Shown: positions 1-9,816, numbered from the stretch's first letter. The stretch: 64,000 bases of DNA from Arenibacterium halophilum (GCF_005938225.1 NZ_VCPC01000002.1:806001-870000), one strand, 5' to 3'. Program-made: numbers and translations. Notes: generated by a model from the letters alone, not told the origin.

Positions 1-127
1 GCGCATTGCCTACCAGTCCATGCGCGAAGTCTGGCATGGCCGCGGGGATGTGGATGACCTGCGCACCGCTGCCTATCTGGTCAGCATTGGCAAGGTGGCG
101 GCCAGCTATCGCGCCAAGGGGCTGTAG
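1..127 (+). CDS. Glu/Leu/Phe/Val dehydrogenase, C-terminal fragment
   Basis: The last 41 codons of a gene that begins left of the window; the frame runs from base 2 to a TAG at 125-127. The residues include DLRTAAYLVSIGKVA followed by a short basic tail, which resembles the C-terminal helix of Glu/Leu/Phe/Val dehydrogenases (reversible oxidative deamination of amino acids, cytoplasmic). The family call is from remembered similarity only. A perfect 10-bp hairpin follows the stop, so this gene probably ends its own transcript before the sarcosine oxidase operon. Confidence 0.6.
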   Translation, partial: RIAYQSMREVWHGRGDVDDLRTAAYLVSIGKVAASYRAKGL

Positions 128-137
128 CACGCAAGCG

Positions 138-164
138 CGGTCCGCCGGCCTTATCGGCGGACCG
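138..164 (+). terminator. Hairpin after the dehydrogenase
   Basis: Perfect inverted repeat: CGGTCCGCCG (138-147), a 7-nt loop, and CGGCGGACCG (155-164), 11 nt after the stop codon. No T-run follows, so it is terminator-like but may only protect the 3' end. The rest of 165-348 holds a second hairpin at 301-321 and no gene I would defend. Confidence 0.5.
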
Positions 165-300
165 ACCAAGCTGCGACCCCGGTTGCAAAAACGACCGATC
201 TGGTCGCGCATAGACATGTTCCTGTCGAAAACCCGCGCGGCGCGCGGCGGCTCCCATTGCTAGTACTGGGGCGATCTGGTTCTATCCCGGCGCAGGCAAC

Positions 301-321
301 GGCCCCGTCGCGAACGGGGCC
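301..321 (+). other. Leader hairpin upstream of the first soxB
   Basis: GGCCCCGT (301-308), loop cgcga, ACGGGGCC (314-321): a perfect 8-bp stem 27 nt before the soxB start. It lies in the untranslated leader of the sox operon. It could be a leader structure or the end of an upstream transcript; nothing in the sequence decides between them. Confidence 0.35.
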
Positions 322-348
322 ACGCGCGTTTCGGGAGTATGTAAGAAG

Positions 349-1602
349 ATGCGGTTTTCCGGGCTCCGGGTTCTGAAGGAAGGGCTGACTGGCAACAAGG
401 GCTGGGGGCCGCACTGGCGCGATCCGGAACCAAAGGCGGAATACGATATCGTCATCATCGGCGGCGGCGGGCACGGTCTGTCGACCGCCTATTATCTGGC
501 GCGCGAGCATGGGTTGAAGAACATCGCCGTGCTGGAAAAGGGCTATATCGGCGGCGGCAACGTGGGTCGAAACACCACCATCGTGCGCGCCAATTACTTC
601 CTGCCCGGCAACAGCGAATTCTATTCCCATTCGCTGAAGCTGTGGGAAGGGCTGGAAGAAGATCTGAACTATAACGTGATGCACAGCCAGCGCGGGCTGA
701 TCAACCTGTTCCACTCCGACGGGCAGCGCGATGCTTTTGCACGGCGTGGCAATGCGATGATCAACCAGGGCGACGACGCGATCCTGCTGTCGCGCGAGGG
801 CGTGCGCAAACATCTGCCGTACCTCGATTTCGACAATGTGCGCTTTCCGATCTATGGCGGGCTGTATCATCCGCGCGGGGGCACGGCGCGCCACGATGCC
901 GTGGCCTGGGGCTATGCGCGCGGGGCGTCGGACCGGGGCGTGGACATCATCCAGAATTGCGAAGTGACGGGGATCGACCGTGAGGGTGGGCGCGTCACCG
1001 GGGTGCAAACTTCGCGCGGGGGGATCCGGGCCAAGAAGGTTGCCATCGTGGTGGCGGGCCGATCCGGTCAGGTGGCGGCGATGGCGGGGATGCGCCTGCC
1101 GATCGAGAGCCACGTCCTCCAGGCCTTCGTGACCGAGGGGCTGAAGCCGGTGATCGACCATGTCATCAGCTTTGGCATGGGGCATTTCTATATCAGCCAG
1201 TCCGACAAGGGCGGGCTGGTGTTTGGCGGTGACCTAGACATGTACGCCTCTTACGCGCAGCGCGGGAACCTGCCTCTGGTCGAACATGTGATGGAGGCGG
1301 GGATGACGCTGATGCCGATGATCGGCAAGGCGCGCGTGTTGCGCTCATGGGGCGGGATCATGGACATGACGCCCGATGGGTCCCCCATCATCGACAAGAC
1401 TGATATCGACGGGCTCTATATCGATTGCGGCTGGTGTTACGGCGGGTTCAAGGCGGTGCCGGCCTCGGGCAATTGTTTCGCGCATCTGGTGGCCACCGAC
1501 AGGCCCCACCCGGCGGCCGAGAGGTTCCGGCTGGACCGGTTCCGCACCGGCAACGGGCTGATGGATGAAGAAGGGACCGGTTCCCAGCACAACCTGCACT
1601 AG
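349..1602 (+). CDS. soxB: Sarcosine oxidase subunit beta (first copy)
   Basis: Beta subunit of heterotetrameric sarcosine oxidase, which oxidatively demethylates sarcosine to glycine and passes the one-carbon unit to tetrahydrofolate; cytoplasmic. 417 aa. The FAD-binding Rossmann motif IIGGGGHGLSTAYYLA lies at about residues 36-51. The RGGTARHDAVAWGYA motif holds the His (about residue 182) that carries covalent FMN in characterised enzymes. The start has an AAGAAG-type ribosome site. It is first in a soxB-D-A-G operon. The paralogue at 48130-49374 shares the same motifs but clearly differs in sequence, so this is not a recent duplication. Substrate preference of the two copies cannot be told from sequence. 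Confidence 0.9.
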   Translation: MRFSGLRVLKEGLTGNKGWGPHWRDPEPKAEYDIVIIGGGGHGLSTAYYLAREHGLKNIAVLEKGYIGGGNVGRNTTIVRANYFLPGNSEFYSHSLKLWEGLEEDLNYNVMHSQRGLINLFHSDGQRDAFARRGNAMINQGDDAILLSREGVRKHLPYLDFDNVRFPIYGGLYHPRGGTARHDAVAWGYARGASDRGVDIIQNCEVTGIDREGGRVTGVQTSRGGIRAKKVAIVVAGRSGQVAAMAGMRLPIESHVLQAFVTEGLKPVIDHVISFGMGHFYISQSDKGGLVFGGDLDMYASYAQRGNLPLVEHVMEAGMTLMPMIGKARVLRSWGGIMDMTPDGSPIIDKTDIDGLYIDCGWCYGGFKAVPASGNCFAHLVATDRPHPAAERFRLDRFRTGNGLMDEEGTGSQHNLH

Positions 1603-1644
1603 CGGCAGTTTGGCGGTGACACCGATGAAACGGAAAGCAACGAC

Positions 1645-1908
1645 ATGAGACTGACCTGCCCGATCTGTGGCGAACGCGACCGTCGCGAGTTCTACTATAA
1701 AGGCGACGCCGTCGCCGAACACCGGCCCGACCCCGACGCGGGGGAAGCGGCCTGGGACGATTACGTGCATCTGCGCGACAACCCGGCCGGGGTGACACGC
1801 GACCTGTGGTATCACGAAATGGGCTGCAACGCCTGGGTCGTCGTCACCCGCAACACGCTGACGCATGAGGTGATCGAGACGCGGCTTGCGACAGGAGGCG
1901 GCGCATGA
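1645..1908 (+). CDS. soxD: Sarcosine oxidase subunit delta (first copy)
   Basis: Small zinc-binding subunit of heterotetrameric sarcosine oxidase, 87 aa. The N-terminal CPICG pair and a later YHEMGC element supply the Cys/Cys/His/Cys pattern that binds zinc in characterised delta subunits. The context is decisive: it follows soxB by 42 nt and its TGA overlaps the soxA ATG (ATGA at 1905-1908). It is shorter than the second copy (109 aa at 50417-50746). Confidence 0.88.
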   Translation: MRLTCPICGERDRREFYYKGDAVAEHRPDPDAGEAAWDDYVHLRDNPAGVTRDLWYHEMGCNAWVVVTRNTLTHEVIETRLATGGGA

Positions 1909-4850
1909 GGATCGCGGGCAAGGGGCTGATCGACCGCACCGACGCGGTGCAGTTCAGCTTTGACGGGCGCATGTTCCAGGGCTACCGGGGTGATACGCTG
2001 GCCTCGGCCCTGCTGGCCAACGGGCAGCACCTTGTGGGGCGGTCGTTCAAGTATCACCGCCCGCGCGGCATCTTGACCTCGGGCAGCGAGGAACCCAACG
2101 CGCTGGTCACCGTGGGGCGGGGCGGGCGGCAATCGCCCAATGTGCGCGCCACGGTCCAGGAAATCCACGACGGGCTTGAGGCGCGCAGCCAGAATCGCTG
2201 GCCCTCGCTGAATTTCGACGTGATGGCGGTGAACGATCTGGCGTCGCCCTTCCTTGGGGCGGGGTTCTACTACAAGACCTTCATGTATCCGCGCGCCTTC
2301 TGGGAAAAGCTGTATGAGCCGGTGATCCGCCGCGCCGCCGGGCTGGGCGCGCTGTCGGGGGCCAACAACACCGACCGCTATGACCGGGCGTTCGCTTTCT
2401 GCGACCTGCTGGTGATCGGGGCCGGGCCAACGGGCCTTATGGCCGCGCTGACGGCGGCACGCGCGGGTGCCGACGTGATCCTCGCGGACGAGGATTTCCG
2501 CATGGGCGGCCGTCTGCTGGCGGAAACCGACCAGATCGACGGCCAGCCCGCCCACGACTGGGCGCGCGACATCCTCGAAGAGCTGGCCGAGATGGACAAC
2601 GTGCGCCTGATGCCGCGCACCAACGTCTTTGGCGCCTATGACCAGGGCACCTATGGCGCGCTGGAGCGGCTGGAACATCACACCGCGACCCGTCGCGCGG
2701 GCGCGCCGGTCGAATGCTACTGGCGCATCGTGGCGCGGCAGGCGGTGCTGGCGGCCGGGTCCATCGAACGGCCCATCGCGTTTCGCAACAACGACCGCCC
2801 CGGCATCATGACCGCGGGTGCCGTGCGCTCCTATCTGAACCGCTGGGGCGTGGCGCCGGGCAAACGGGTTGCCGTGTTTTCCAACAACGACGACGGGCTG
2901 CGCACCGCGCGCGATCTGGTGGCCGCCGGGGTGCATGTGTCCGCGCTGATCGACAGCCGCCATGACGCGCCCGACCTGCCGGCCGAGCTGCGCGGACTGC
3001 GCTATGTCAAGGGTGCCAAGGTCTGCGACAGCGGCGGGCGCCTGCGGGTGGATCGCGTGACCTATCGCTCGGTCAGTGGCGAAGACAGCGTGCAGGCCGA
3101 TTGCCTTGCCATGGCGGGCGGCTGGAACCCCACGGTGCACCTGACCTGCCACATGAACGGACGGCCCGTCTGGAACGAAGATATCCAAAGCTTTGTGCCC
3201 GCGCAGGGCGCTGTTCCGGGGTTGCACCCGGCGGGGGCCTGCAATGGCGTGTTTTCCACGCTGGCCTGTCTGCGCGACGGGCAGCGCGCGGCGATCGACG
3301 CGCTGGGCGCCATCGGCATCACCGCCACGGCGGGCGATCTGCCGCGGGCCGAGGATGCGCCGTACCGGATCACGCCGCTGTGGGCGGTTCCGGGGAAAGG
3401 GCGCGCCTGGCTCGATTTCCAGAACGACGTGACCGTGAAGGACGTGAAACAGGCCGCCACGGAAAACTTCCGCTCGGTCGAGCATATGAAACGCTACACC
3501 ACACAGGGCATGGCGACCGATCAGGGCAAGAATTCCAACGTCGCGGCGCTGGCGGTTCTGGCCGATGTCACCGGGCGCGGCATTCCCGAAACCGGTACGA
3601 CCACCTTCCGCCCGCCGTTTTCACCGGTCAGCATTGCCGCGCTGGGCGGACCCGGTCAGGGCAAAGGCTTTGCGCCGCAACGATTTACCACCAGCCATAA
3701 GGCCAGCGTCGAGGCGAGCGCCCCGATGATTGAGGCCGGGTTGTGGTATCGCCCCAGCTACTTCCCCGCGCCGGGGGAAACCACATGGCGGCAATCCTGC
3801 GACCGCGAGGTCGGGATGGTGCGCAACACAGTCGGTGTCTGCGATGTCTCGACCCTGGGCAAGATCGATATCCAAGGCAAGGATGCGGGCGCCTTCCTTG
3901 ATTTCGTCTATACCAACACCTTCTCGACGCTGAAGGTGGGGCGCGTGCGCTATGGTCTGATGCTGCGCGAAGACGGCTTCGTCATGGATGACGGCACCAC
4001 CGCGCGGCTGGGCGAAACCCACTATGTGATGACCACCACCACCGCCGCCGCGGGCGAGGTGATGCGCCACCTTGAATTCGCCCGACAGGCGCTGCTACCC
4101 GACATGGACGTGACGCTGATGTCGGTCACCGAGCAATGGGCACAGTTCGCCATCGCCGGTCCGAAGTCGCGCGCGCTGCTGGATGATCTGCTGGACGATC
4201 CGCTGGCCGAGGGCGACTGGCCCTTCATGGCCTGCGGTCCAGTGACGGTCTCGGGCGTGCAGGGGCGGCTGTTCCGCATCTCGTTCTCGGGCGAACACGC
4301 CTATGAACTGGCGGTGCCCGCGCGCTATGGCGACAGCCTGTTCCGGGCGCTGGTGGACCAGGCCAAGGCGCTGGGCGGTGGTGCTTACGGGATGGAGGCG
4401 CTGAACGTGCTGCGCATCGAAAAGGGCTTCATCACCCACGCCGAGATTCACGGCCGTATCACGGCCGACGATCTGGGCATGGGCGGGATGGTGTCGCAGA
4501 AAAAGGATTGTATCGGCAAGACGATGTCGGAACGGCCAGGCCTGTCGGGGCCGTCGCGCGAACAGCTGGTTGGCCTGCGCCCCGTGGGCGAAGTCAAACA
4601 GCTGACCGCAGGCGCCCACCTGTTCGAGCCCGAGGCCGAAGCCACGCGCGAGAACGATCAGGGCTATGTCACCTCGGTCTGCTATTCGCCGACGCTGGGG
4701 ACCATGCTGGGCATGGGGTTCCTGAAGAACGGCATCGCGCGGATCGGGGAAAAGGTGCGCATGGTCGATCACCTGCGCGATGTGGAAGCGATTTGCGAAG
4801 TCACCCACCCGGTGGTCTTCGACCCGGAAGGAGGGCGCGTACGTGGTTGA
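1905..4850 (+). CDS. soxA: Sarcosine oxidase subunit alpha (first copy)
   Basis: Large subunit, 981 aa, carrying the NAD site and the tetrahydrofolate-dependent aminomethyltransferase half of the complex. Order of domains: an N-terminal ferredoxin-like fold (GYRGDTLASALLANG, about residues 26-40); a Rossmann domain with VIGAGPTGLMAALTAA near residue 170; a linker with the VKDVKQAA and MATDQGK motifs; and a C-terminal GcvT-like domain from about residue 610, including RISFSGEHAYELAVPA. It is coupled to soxD by ATGA and overlaps the GTG start of soxG by 8 nt. Length is normal for the family. Confidence 0.92.
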   Translation: MRIAGKGLIDRTDAVQFSFDGRMFQGYRGDTLASALLANGQHLVGRSFKYHRPRGILTSGSEEPNALVTVGRGGRQSPNVRATVQEIHDGLEARSQNRWPSLNFDVMAVNDLASPFLGAGFYYKTFMYPRAFWEKLYEPVIRRAAGLGALSGANNTDRYDRAFAFCDLLVIGAGPTGLMAALTAARAGADVILADEDFRMGGRLLAETDQIDGQPAHDWARDILEELAEMDNVRLMPRTNVFGAYDQGTYGALERLEHHTATRRAGAPVECYWRIVARQAVLAAGSIERPIAFRNNDRPGIMTAGAVRSYLNRWGVAPGKRVAVFSNNDDGLRTARDLVAAGVHVSALIDSRHDAPDLPAELRGLRYVKGAKVCDSGGRLRVDRVTYRSVSGEDSVQADCLAMAGGWNPTVHLTCHMNGRPVWNEDIQSFVPAQGAVPGLHPAGACNGVFSTLACLRDGQRAAIDALGAIGITATAGDLPRAEDAPYRITPLWAVPGKGRAWLDFQNDVTVKDVKQAATENFRSVEHMKRYTTQGMATDQGKNSNVAALAVLADVTGRGIPETGTTTFRPPFSPVSIAALGGPGQGKGFAPQRFTTSHKASVEASAPMIEAGLWYRPSYFPAPGETTWRQSCDREVGMVRNTVGVCDVSTLGKIDIQGKDAGAFLDFVYTNTFSTLKVGRVRYGLMLREDGFVMDDGTTARLGETHYVMTTTTAAAGEVMRHLEFARQALLPDMDVTLMSVTEQWAQFAIAGPKSRALLDDLLDDPLAEGDWPFMACGPVTVSGVQGRLFRISFSGEHAYELAVPARYGDSLFRALVDQAKALGGGAYGMEALNVLRIEKGFITHAEIHGRITADDLGMGGMVSQKKDCIGKTMSERPGLSGPSREQLVGLRPVGEVKQLTAGAHLFEPEAEATRENDQGYVTSVCYSPTLGTMLGMGFLKNGIARIGEKVRMVDHLRDVEAICEVTHPVVFDPEGGRVRG

Positions 4851-5373
4851 TCTGGTTGCCAAATCCCCCTGTGACGGCCTGCTGCCGCCTGAAATCGCCG
4901 GTCTGCGCCTTGTCGAACCTGCGCCGCAGCGCCTGACATCCATCGCGCCGCTGCGCGGGCAGGAAACAGCCGTGGCCGAGTCGCTGGGCGTCACGCTGCC
5001 CGTACCGGGGCAGTCGGCCAAGGCCGGTGGGGTCGAGCTGGTCTGGTTCGGCATGGGCACTTATCTCGCGCTTGGCGAGATCACGACCGACCTGTCGGGC
5101 AAAGCCGCGCTGACTGATCAAAGCGATGCCTGGACGGTCGTGGAACTGACAGGTCCAAGGGCCGAAGACGTGCTGGCCCGCCTTGCGCCGGTGGATTTCC
5201 GCCTGTCGCAGTTTGCCGTGGGCGCCACCGCACGCACCGAGATTGCGCATATGATGGGGTCGATCACGCGGCTGGCACAGGATCGGTTCCGCGTGATGGT
5301 GTTCCGGTCCATGGCGAAAACGCTCGTTCACGATTTCACCTTGGCAATGGAAGCTGTCGGCGCACGCGGTTAA
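4843..5373 (+). CDS. soxG: Sarcosine oxidase subunit gamma (first copy)
   Basis: Gamma subunit of the sarcosine oxidase tetramer, 176 aa from a GTG start. I chose GTG 4843 because AGGAGG at 4829-4834 sits 8 nt upstream, and because the start overlaps the end of soxA, which is the usual coupling. The reading frame is open to 4780, but the extension lies inside soxA and has no ribosome site. The ELTGPRAEDVLARL segment resembles the GcvT-like core of gamma subunits. This family diverges quickly, so the call leans on position as much as on sequence. Confidence 0.85.
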   Translation: MVDLVAKSPCDGLLPPEIAGLRLVEPAPQRLTSIAPLRGQETAVAESLGVTLPVPGQSAKAGGVELVWFGMGTYLALGEITTDLSGKAALTDQSDAWTVVELTGPRAEDVLARLAPVDFRLSQFAVGATARTEIAHMMGSITRLAQDRFRVMVFRSMAKTLVHDFTLAMEAVGARG

Positions 5374-5408
5374 ACTGTGCGCTGACCCATGATTCCGGAG
5401 TAGCCTAC

Positions 5409-5705
5409 ATGATCCGCCTTGCCATCGCCGCCATCCTTCTTGCCGCCCCCGTCCAGGCCGAGGTCAGCAAGGCCGAAAGCTGCCTGTATCAGGCGCAGGT
5501 GGTTGCGGCGATCCAGAAGGCGCGGCTGGACCGCGTGAAGGAACGTGATGTCCCTGCCGCCATTGCGAAAACATCGCCCACTTGGCCTGAAAGCTATAAC
5601 GCAGCGATCCCGCTGATCGCGCCCTGGGTTTACGAAAAGAAGATGCGCGTGGTGCGCAACAACGACCTGTCTGAGGCTTGGAACGAGGTGTGCCTGGCCA
5701 ATTGA
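5409..5705 (+). CDS. Small secreted protein, unknown function
   Basis: 98 aa. The N-terminus MIRLAIAAILLAAPVQA is a clear Sec signal peptide ending in AQA before EVSKAES, leaving a mature protein of about 81 aa with two cysteines (ESCLYQ and the near-terminal NEVCLAN) that could form a disulfide. The rest is mixed charged and helical. It sits 35 nt after soxG and before a strong hairpin, so it could be the last gene of the sox transcript. I do not recognise a family. Confidence 0.7.
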   Translation: MIRLAIAAILLAAPVQAEVSKAESCLYQAQVVAAIQKARLDRVKERDVPAAIAKTSPTWPESYNAAIPLIAPWVYEKKMRVVRNNDLSEAWNEVCLAN

Positions 5706-5711
5706 CCCGAT

Positions 5712-5742
5712 GGCGCGGCGGGGTCTTACACCCCGCCGCGCC
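5712..5742 (+). terminator. Strong hairpin before dnaG
   Basis: Perfect 13-bp inverted repeat, GGCGCGGCGGGGT (5712-5724) and ACCCCGCCGCGCC (5730-5742), with the loop cttac. It starts 6 nt after the preceding stop codon. There is no T-run, but the stem is very stable. It probably separates the sox transcript from dnaG. Confidence 0.55.
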
Positions 5743-5758
5743 CGTGGTATGATCTGGA

Positions 5759-7714
5759 ATGAGCCTCCCACCCGGTTTCCTTGACGAACTGCGCAACCGT
5801 GCCAGCCTCTCGCAGGTGGCGGGCCGCAAAGTCATGTGGGACAGCCGGAAATCGAATCAGGGCAAGGGCGACATGTGGGCGCCGTGCCCGTTCCACCAGG
5901 AAAAATCGGCCTCGTTCCATGTCGATGACCGCAAGGGGTTCTATTACTGCTTCGGCTGTCACGCCAAGGGCGACGTGCTGACCTTCATCCGCGAGACCGA
6001 GAACGTCGGCTTCATGGAAGCGGTCGAGATCCTGGCCCGCGAGGTTGGCATGGAAATGCCCGCCCGCGATCCGCGCGCCCAGCAGAAGGCCGACCGCCGC
6101 AGCGAACTGGCCGAGGTGATGGAGGACGCGGTGCGCTTCTTCCGCCGCAACCTCAGCACCGGCAACGGGCAGGACGCGCGCGAGTACCTGGCCCGCCGTG
6201 GGCTAAGCGACAAGGCGCTGGACCGCTGGGAAATCGGGTTCGCGCCCGATGGCTGGCAGGGGCTGTTCGACCACCTGACCGGCAAGGGCGTGCCCGAGGA
6301 CCGGATCATCGACGCGGGTCTGGCGCGCGCCTCGACCAAGGGCAAGCGGCCCTATGACGTGTTCCGCAACCGGATCATGTTTCCGATCCGCGATGCGCGC
6401 GGGCGCTGCATTGCCTTCGGGGGCCGCGCGATGGACCCGAACGACAACGCCAAGTATCTGAATTCGCCCGAAACCCTGCTGTTCGACAAAGGGCAGAGCC
6501 TGTTCAACCACGGTCCCGCGCGCGAGGCTGCGGGCAAGGGCCAGCCGCTGATCGTGGCCGAGGGTTACATGGACGTGATCGCCCTGGCCGAGGCCGGGTT
6601 CACCGCCGCCGTCGCGCCGCTGGGCACCGCCGTGACCGAGGGCCAGTTGCAGATGATGTGGCGCATGGCGCCCGAACCGATCATCGCGCTGGATGGCGAC
6701 AAGGCGGGGCTGAACGCCGCGCGGCGGCTGATTGACCTGTCGCTGCCGCTGCTGGAAGCCGGGCAATCGCTGAGATTCGCCATCATGCCCGAGGGCCAGG
6801 ACCCCGACGACCTGATCCGCGCCAAGGGGCCGGGTGCAGTGCAGGAGGTGCTGGACACCGCGATGCCGATGGTCCGCCTGCTGTGGCAGCGCGAAACCGA
6901 GGGCCGCGAGTATGACAGCCCCGAGCGCAAGGCCGCGCTCGACAAGGCGCTGCGCGAAAAGATCAAGACGATCCGCGACCCCTCGATCCGCCTGCACTAC
7001 GGCGAGGAGATCAAGGCGTTGCGGCAGGAGTTGTTCAACCCGCGCCGGGGCGGGCAGGGCGGTAGCGGCTTTCGCCCGCGTGGCGGGTTTGCCAAACCGC
7101 CCGCAACGGCGCGGCTGACCACGCGCGCCTCGATGCTGGTGGCGGCGGGTGACGGGGTGGAAACCCGGAACCGCATTGCCGTGATCCTGGCCGCGCTGAT
7201 CGGCACGCCGCGCGTCGCTGAACGGTTTGAACGCGGGCTGGAAATGATGGATTGCACCGACCCGGATCACCGCGCGATCCGCGACATCATCCTGCGCCGC
7301 TATCACGACGAAACTTGCGATATGCGGGGCGAGATTGTCGCGGAAATCGGGCCGCACGCTCTTGAAAACCTGTTTGCGCTTCGCCATGTGGCGATCAACC
7401 CGGCGGTACGACAGCCCGGCGACGAAGAGGTCGCGGGCATGACACTGGCCGAGGAACTGGCCAAACTTGACGCGCAACGCGGCTGGTCGGCCGAAATCGC
7501 CGAGGCGGTCGAGGATCTGGCCCATGGCGAGGATGAGGCGCTGACCTGGCGGCTAAGCCAGGCGGCACAGGCCCGAAACACCGCGATGCGATCCGAGCAT
7601 GAGGACAGGGCCGAATACGACACAGCCGAGAACGGCGCCCGAATCAATCGTGACGAACGCAACGCCCTGAATGCGCTGCTGGACCGAATCGGGCACTCCA
7701 AACGGCAACACTAA
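5759..7714 (+). CDS. dnaG: DNA primase
   Basis: Synthesises RNA primers at the replication fork. 651 aa. The N-terminal CHC2-type zinc-binding domain (CPFHQEKSASFHV, then YYCFGCHAKGD, about residues 40-70) is followed by the catalytic core. The TOPRIM segment PLIVAEGYMDVIALAEAG is near residue 262, with the acidic ALDGDKAG motif after it. The C-terminal region is the DnaB-interacting part and is poorly conserved. It lies 113 nt upstream of rpoD, the usual primase/sigma pairing of the macromolecular synthesis operon. Confidence 0.96.
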   Translation: MSLPPGFLDELRNRASLSQVAGRKVMWDSRKSNQGKGDMWAPCPFHQEKSASFHVDDRKGFYYCFGCHAKGDVLTFIRETENVGFMEAVEILAREVGMEMPARDPRAQQKADRRSELAEVMEDAVRFFRRNLSTGNGQDAREYLARRGLSDKALDRWEIGFAPDGWQGLFDHLTGKGVPEDRIIDAGLARASTKGKRPYDVFRNRIMFPIRDARGRCIAFGGRAMDPNDNAKYLNSPETLLFDKGQSLFNHGPAREAAGKGQPLIVAEGYMDVIALAEAGFTAAVAPLGTAVTEGQLQMMWRMAPEPIIALDGDKAGLNAARRLIDLSLPLLEAGQSLRFAIMPEGQDPDDLIRAKGPGAVQEVLDTAMPMVRLLWQRETEGREYDSPERKAALDKALREKIKTIRDPSIRLHYGEEIKALRQELFNPRRGGQGGSGFRPRGGFAKPPATARLTTRASMLVAAGDGVETRNRIAVILAALIGTPRVAERFERGLEMMDCTDPDHRAIRDIILRRYHDETCDMRGEIVAEIGPHALENLFALRHVAINPAVRQPGDEEVAGMTLAEELAKLDAQRGWSAEIAEAVEDLAHGEDEALTWRLSQAAQARNTAMRSEHEDRAEYDTAENGARINRDERNALNALLDRIGHSKRQH

Positions 7715-7762
7715 GCTGTTTTCGTAAGGAAAAACGAAAGAAATCTGGGTAAACGGGTGGCC

Positions 7763-7804
7763 GAATCGACGAATCACGCTATTGATTCGGATCACCAGCG
7801 AATC
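7763..7804 (+). promoter_or_regulatory. Cluster of four GANTC (CcrM-type) sites before rpoD
   Basis: GANTC occurs at 7763-7767, 7771-7775, 7784-7788 and 7800-7804, all in the dnaG-rpoD intergenic region and ending 24 nt before the rpoD ATG. GANTC is the target of the cell-cycle methyltransferase CcrM in alphaproteobacteria. Chance expectation is roughly one site per 256 bases. A role in rpoD expression is inference. Confidence 0.5.
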
Positions 7805-7827
7805 GCCCGTACCGTCAGGAGCATTGA

Positions 7828-9816
7828 ATGGCCGCCAAAGACAACGACGACTCAAAGACCGAAGATCAGGACGCCGAAATCTCGCTCGATATGAGCCAGG
7901 CCGCCGTCAAGAAGATGATCGGCGAGGCGCGTGAAAAAGGCTATATCACCTACGATCAGCTGAACCAGGTGCTGCCGCCCGATCAGGTCAGTTCCGAGCA
8001 GATCGAGGATGTGATGTCGATGCTGTCCGAAATGGGCATCAACATCATCGAGGACGAAGAAGCCGAAGAGGAAGAGCAAAAGGGCTCGACCGATGTGGTC
8101 GCGCAGAACGACGCGCGCGAGATCACGCTAGGCTCTGGCACCCAGGAAAAACTTGACCGTACCGATGACCCGGTGCGCATGTACCTGCGCGAGATGGGCA
8201 GCGTCGAACTGCTGAGCCGCGAGGGCGAGATTGCCATCGCCAAGCGGATCGAAGCCGGTCGCAACACGATGATCGCCGGGCTGTGCGAAAGCCCGCTGAC
8301 CTTTCAGGCGATCACCATCTGGCGCGACGAACTTCTGTCAGAAGACATTCTGCTGCGCGACGTGATCGATCTGGAAACCACCTTTGGCAACCAGATGGGT
8401 GAAGACGGCGACGTGGAAGAGCCGCTGGTTGCCGGGGCTTCCACCTCGGAGACGGCGAAGGAAAAGACCGAGGATTCCCCCGAGTTGGACGCCGACGGCA
8501 ACCCGATTGCCCGCGACGACGACGAGGACGAGGACGATCAGGCCAATATGTCGCTTGCCGCGATGGAGGCCGCGCTGAAGGATCAGGTGCTGACCACGCT
8601 CGAGGTTATCGCCAACAACTATGCGCAGCTGTCCGAAATGCAGGACAGCCGTATCTCGGCCACGCTGAACGAAGACGGGTCGTTTTCGGATCAGGACGAA
8701 AGCACCTACCAGTCGCTGCGCTCGGAAATCGTTGAACTGGTGAACGGGCTTCACCTGCACAACAACCGGATCGAGGCGCTGATCGACCAGCTGTACGGCA
8801 TCAACCGCCGCGTGATGTCGATTGACAGCTCGATGGTCAAACTGGCCGACCAGGCGCGCATCAACCGTCGTGAATTCGTCGATGAATACCGCGGGCGTGA
8901 ACTCGACCCGAACTGGCTTTCGGATATGGCCGACAAACCCGGTCGGGGCTGGCAGATGTTCATCGAACGCTCGACTGACAAGGTCGAGGAGCTGCGCGCG
9001 GACATGGCGCAGGTCGGTCAATACGTCGGCCTTGATATCAGCGAATTCCGCCGCATCGTGCAGCAGGTTCAGAAGGGCGAGAAAGAGGCCCGCCAGGCCA
9101 AGAAGGAAATGGTCGAGGCGAACCTGCGTCTGGTGATCTCCATCGCCAAGAAGTACACCAACCGCGGCTTGCAATTCCTTGATCTTATTCAGGAAGGCAA
9201 CATCGGCCTGATGAAGGCGGTGGACAAGTTCGAATACCGTCGCGGGTATAAGTTCAGCACCTACGCCACATGGTGGATTCGTCAGGCGATCACCCGCTCG
9301 ATCGCCGATCAGGCGCGCACCATCCGTATTCCGGTTCACATGATCGAGACGATCAACAAGCTGGTCCGCACCGGGCGCCAGATGCTGCACGAGATCGGCC
9401 GCGAACCGACGCCGGAAGAACTGGCCGAAAAGCTGCAAATGCCGCTGGAGAAGGTTCGCAAGGTGATGAAGATCGCCAAGGAACCGATTTCGCTGGAAAC
9501 GCCGATCGGCGACGAGGAAGACAGCCAGCTTGGCGATTTCATCGAGGACAAGAACGCAGTCCTGCCGCTGGATTCCGCGATTCAGGAAAACCTGAAGGAA
9601 ACCACGACCCGCGTTCTGGCCAGCCTCACCCCACGCGAAGAACGGGTTCTTCGGATGCGGTTTGGCATCGGCATGAACACCGACCACACGCTGGAAGAGG
9701 TCGGCCAGCAGTTCAGCGTGACACGCGAGCGGATTCGCCAGATCGAGGCGAAGGCGCTCCGCAAGCTGAAGCACCCCAGCCGAAGCCGCAAACTGCGCAG
9801 CTTCCTCGATCAGTAA
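7828..9816 (+). CDS. rpoD: RNA polymerase sigma factor RpoD (sigma-70)
   Basis: Primary sigma factor, 662 aa. In order: sigma 1.1-like N-terminus; region 1.2 ([20 protein letters not shown], about 113-132); a long acidic non-conserved insert (about residues 195-240, [10 protein letters not shown] and a run of Asp/Glu); region 2 with the [19 protein letters not shown] helix; region 3; and region 4 with the helix-turn-helix [19 protein letters not shown] near the C-terminus. Length and architecture fit housekeeping sigma-70. GANTC sites lie upstream and a GC hairpin lies 9 nt after the stop. Confidence 0.98.
   Translation: MAAKDNDDSKTEDQDAEISLDMSQAAVKKMIGEAREKGYITYDQLNQVLPPDQVSSEQIEDVMSMLSEMGINIIEDEEAEEEEQKGSTDVVAQNDAREITLGSGTQEKLDRTDDPVRMYLREMGSVELLSREGEIAIAKRIEAGRNTMIAGLCESPLTFQAITIWRDELLSEDILLRDVIDLETTFGNQMGEDGDVEEPLVAGASTSETAKEKTEDSPELDADGNPIARDDDEDEDDQANMSLAAMEAALKDQVLTTLEVIANNYAQLSEMQDSRISATLNEDGSFSDQDESTYQSLRSEIVELVNGLHLHNNRIEALIDQLYGINRRVMSIDSSMVKLADQARINRREFVDEYRGRELDPNWLSDMADKPGRGWQMFIERSTDKVEELRADMAQVGQYVGLDISEFRRIVQQVQKGEKEARQAKKEMVEANLRLVISIAKKYTNRGLQFLDLIQEGNIGLMKAVDKFEYRRGYKFSTYATWWIRQAITRSIADQARTIRIPVHMIETINKLVRTGRQMLHEIGREPTPEELAEKLQMPLEKVRKVMKIAKEPISLETPIGDEEDSQLGDFIEDKNAVLPLDSAIQENLKETTTRVLASLTPREERVLRMRFGIGMNTDHTLEEVGQQFSVTRERIRQIEAKALRKLKHPSRSRKLRSFLDQ

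Noticed and set aside
6-263. 85-aa frame near the left edge
   Set aside because: Runs across the dehydrogenase end and its hairpin in another frame; no ribosome site or similarity.
1812-3485. 557-aa open frame antisense to soxA
   Set aside because: A shadow of soxA: high GC at third positions keeps the reverse frame open. It has no family motif and no ribosome site, and its residues are dominated by Arg, His, Gly and Ala.
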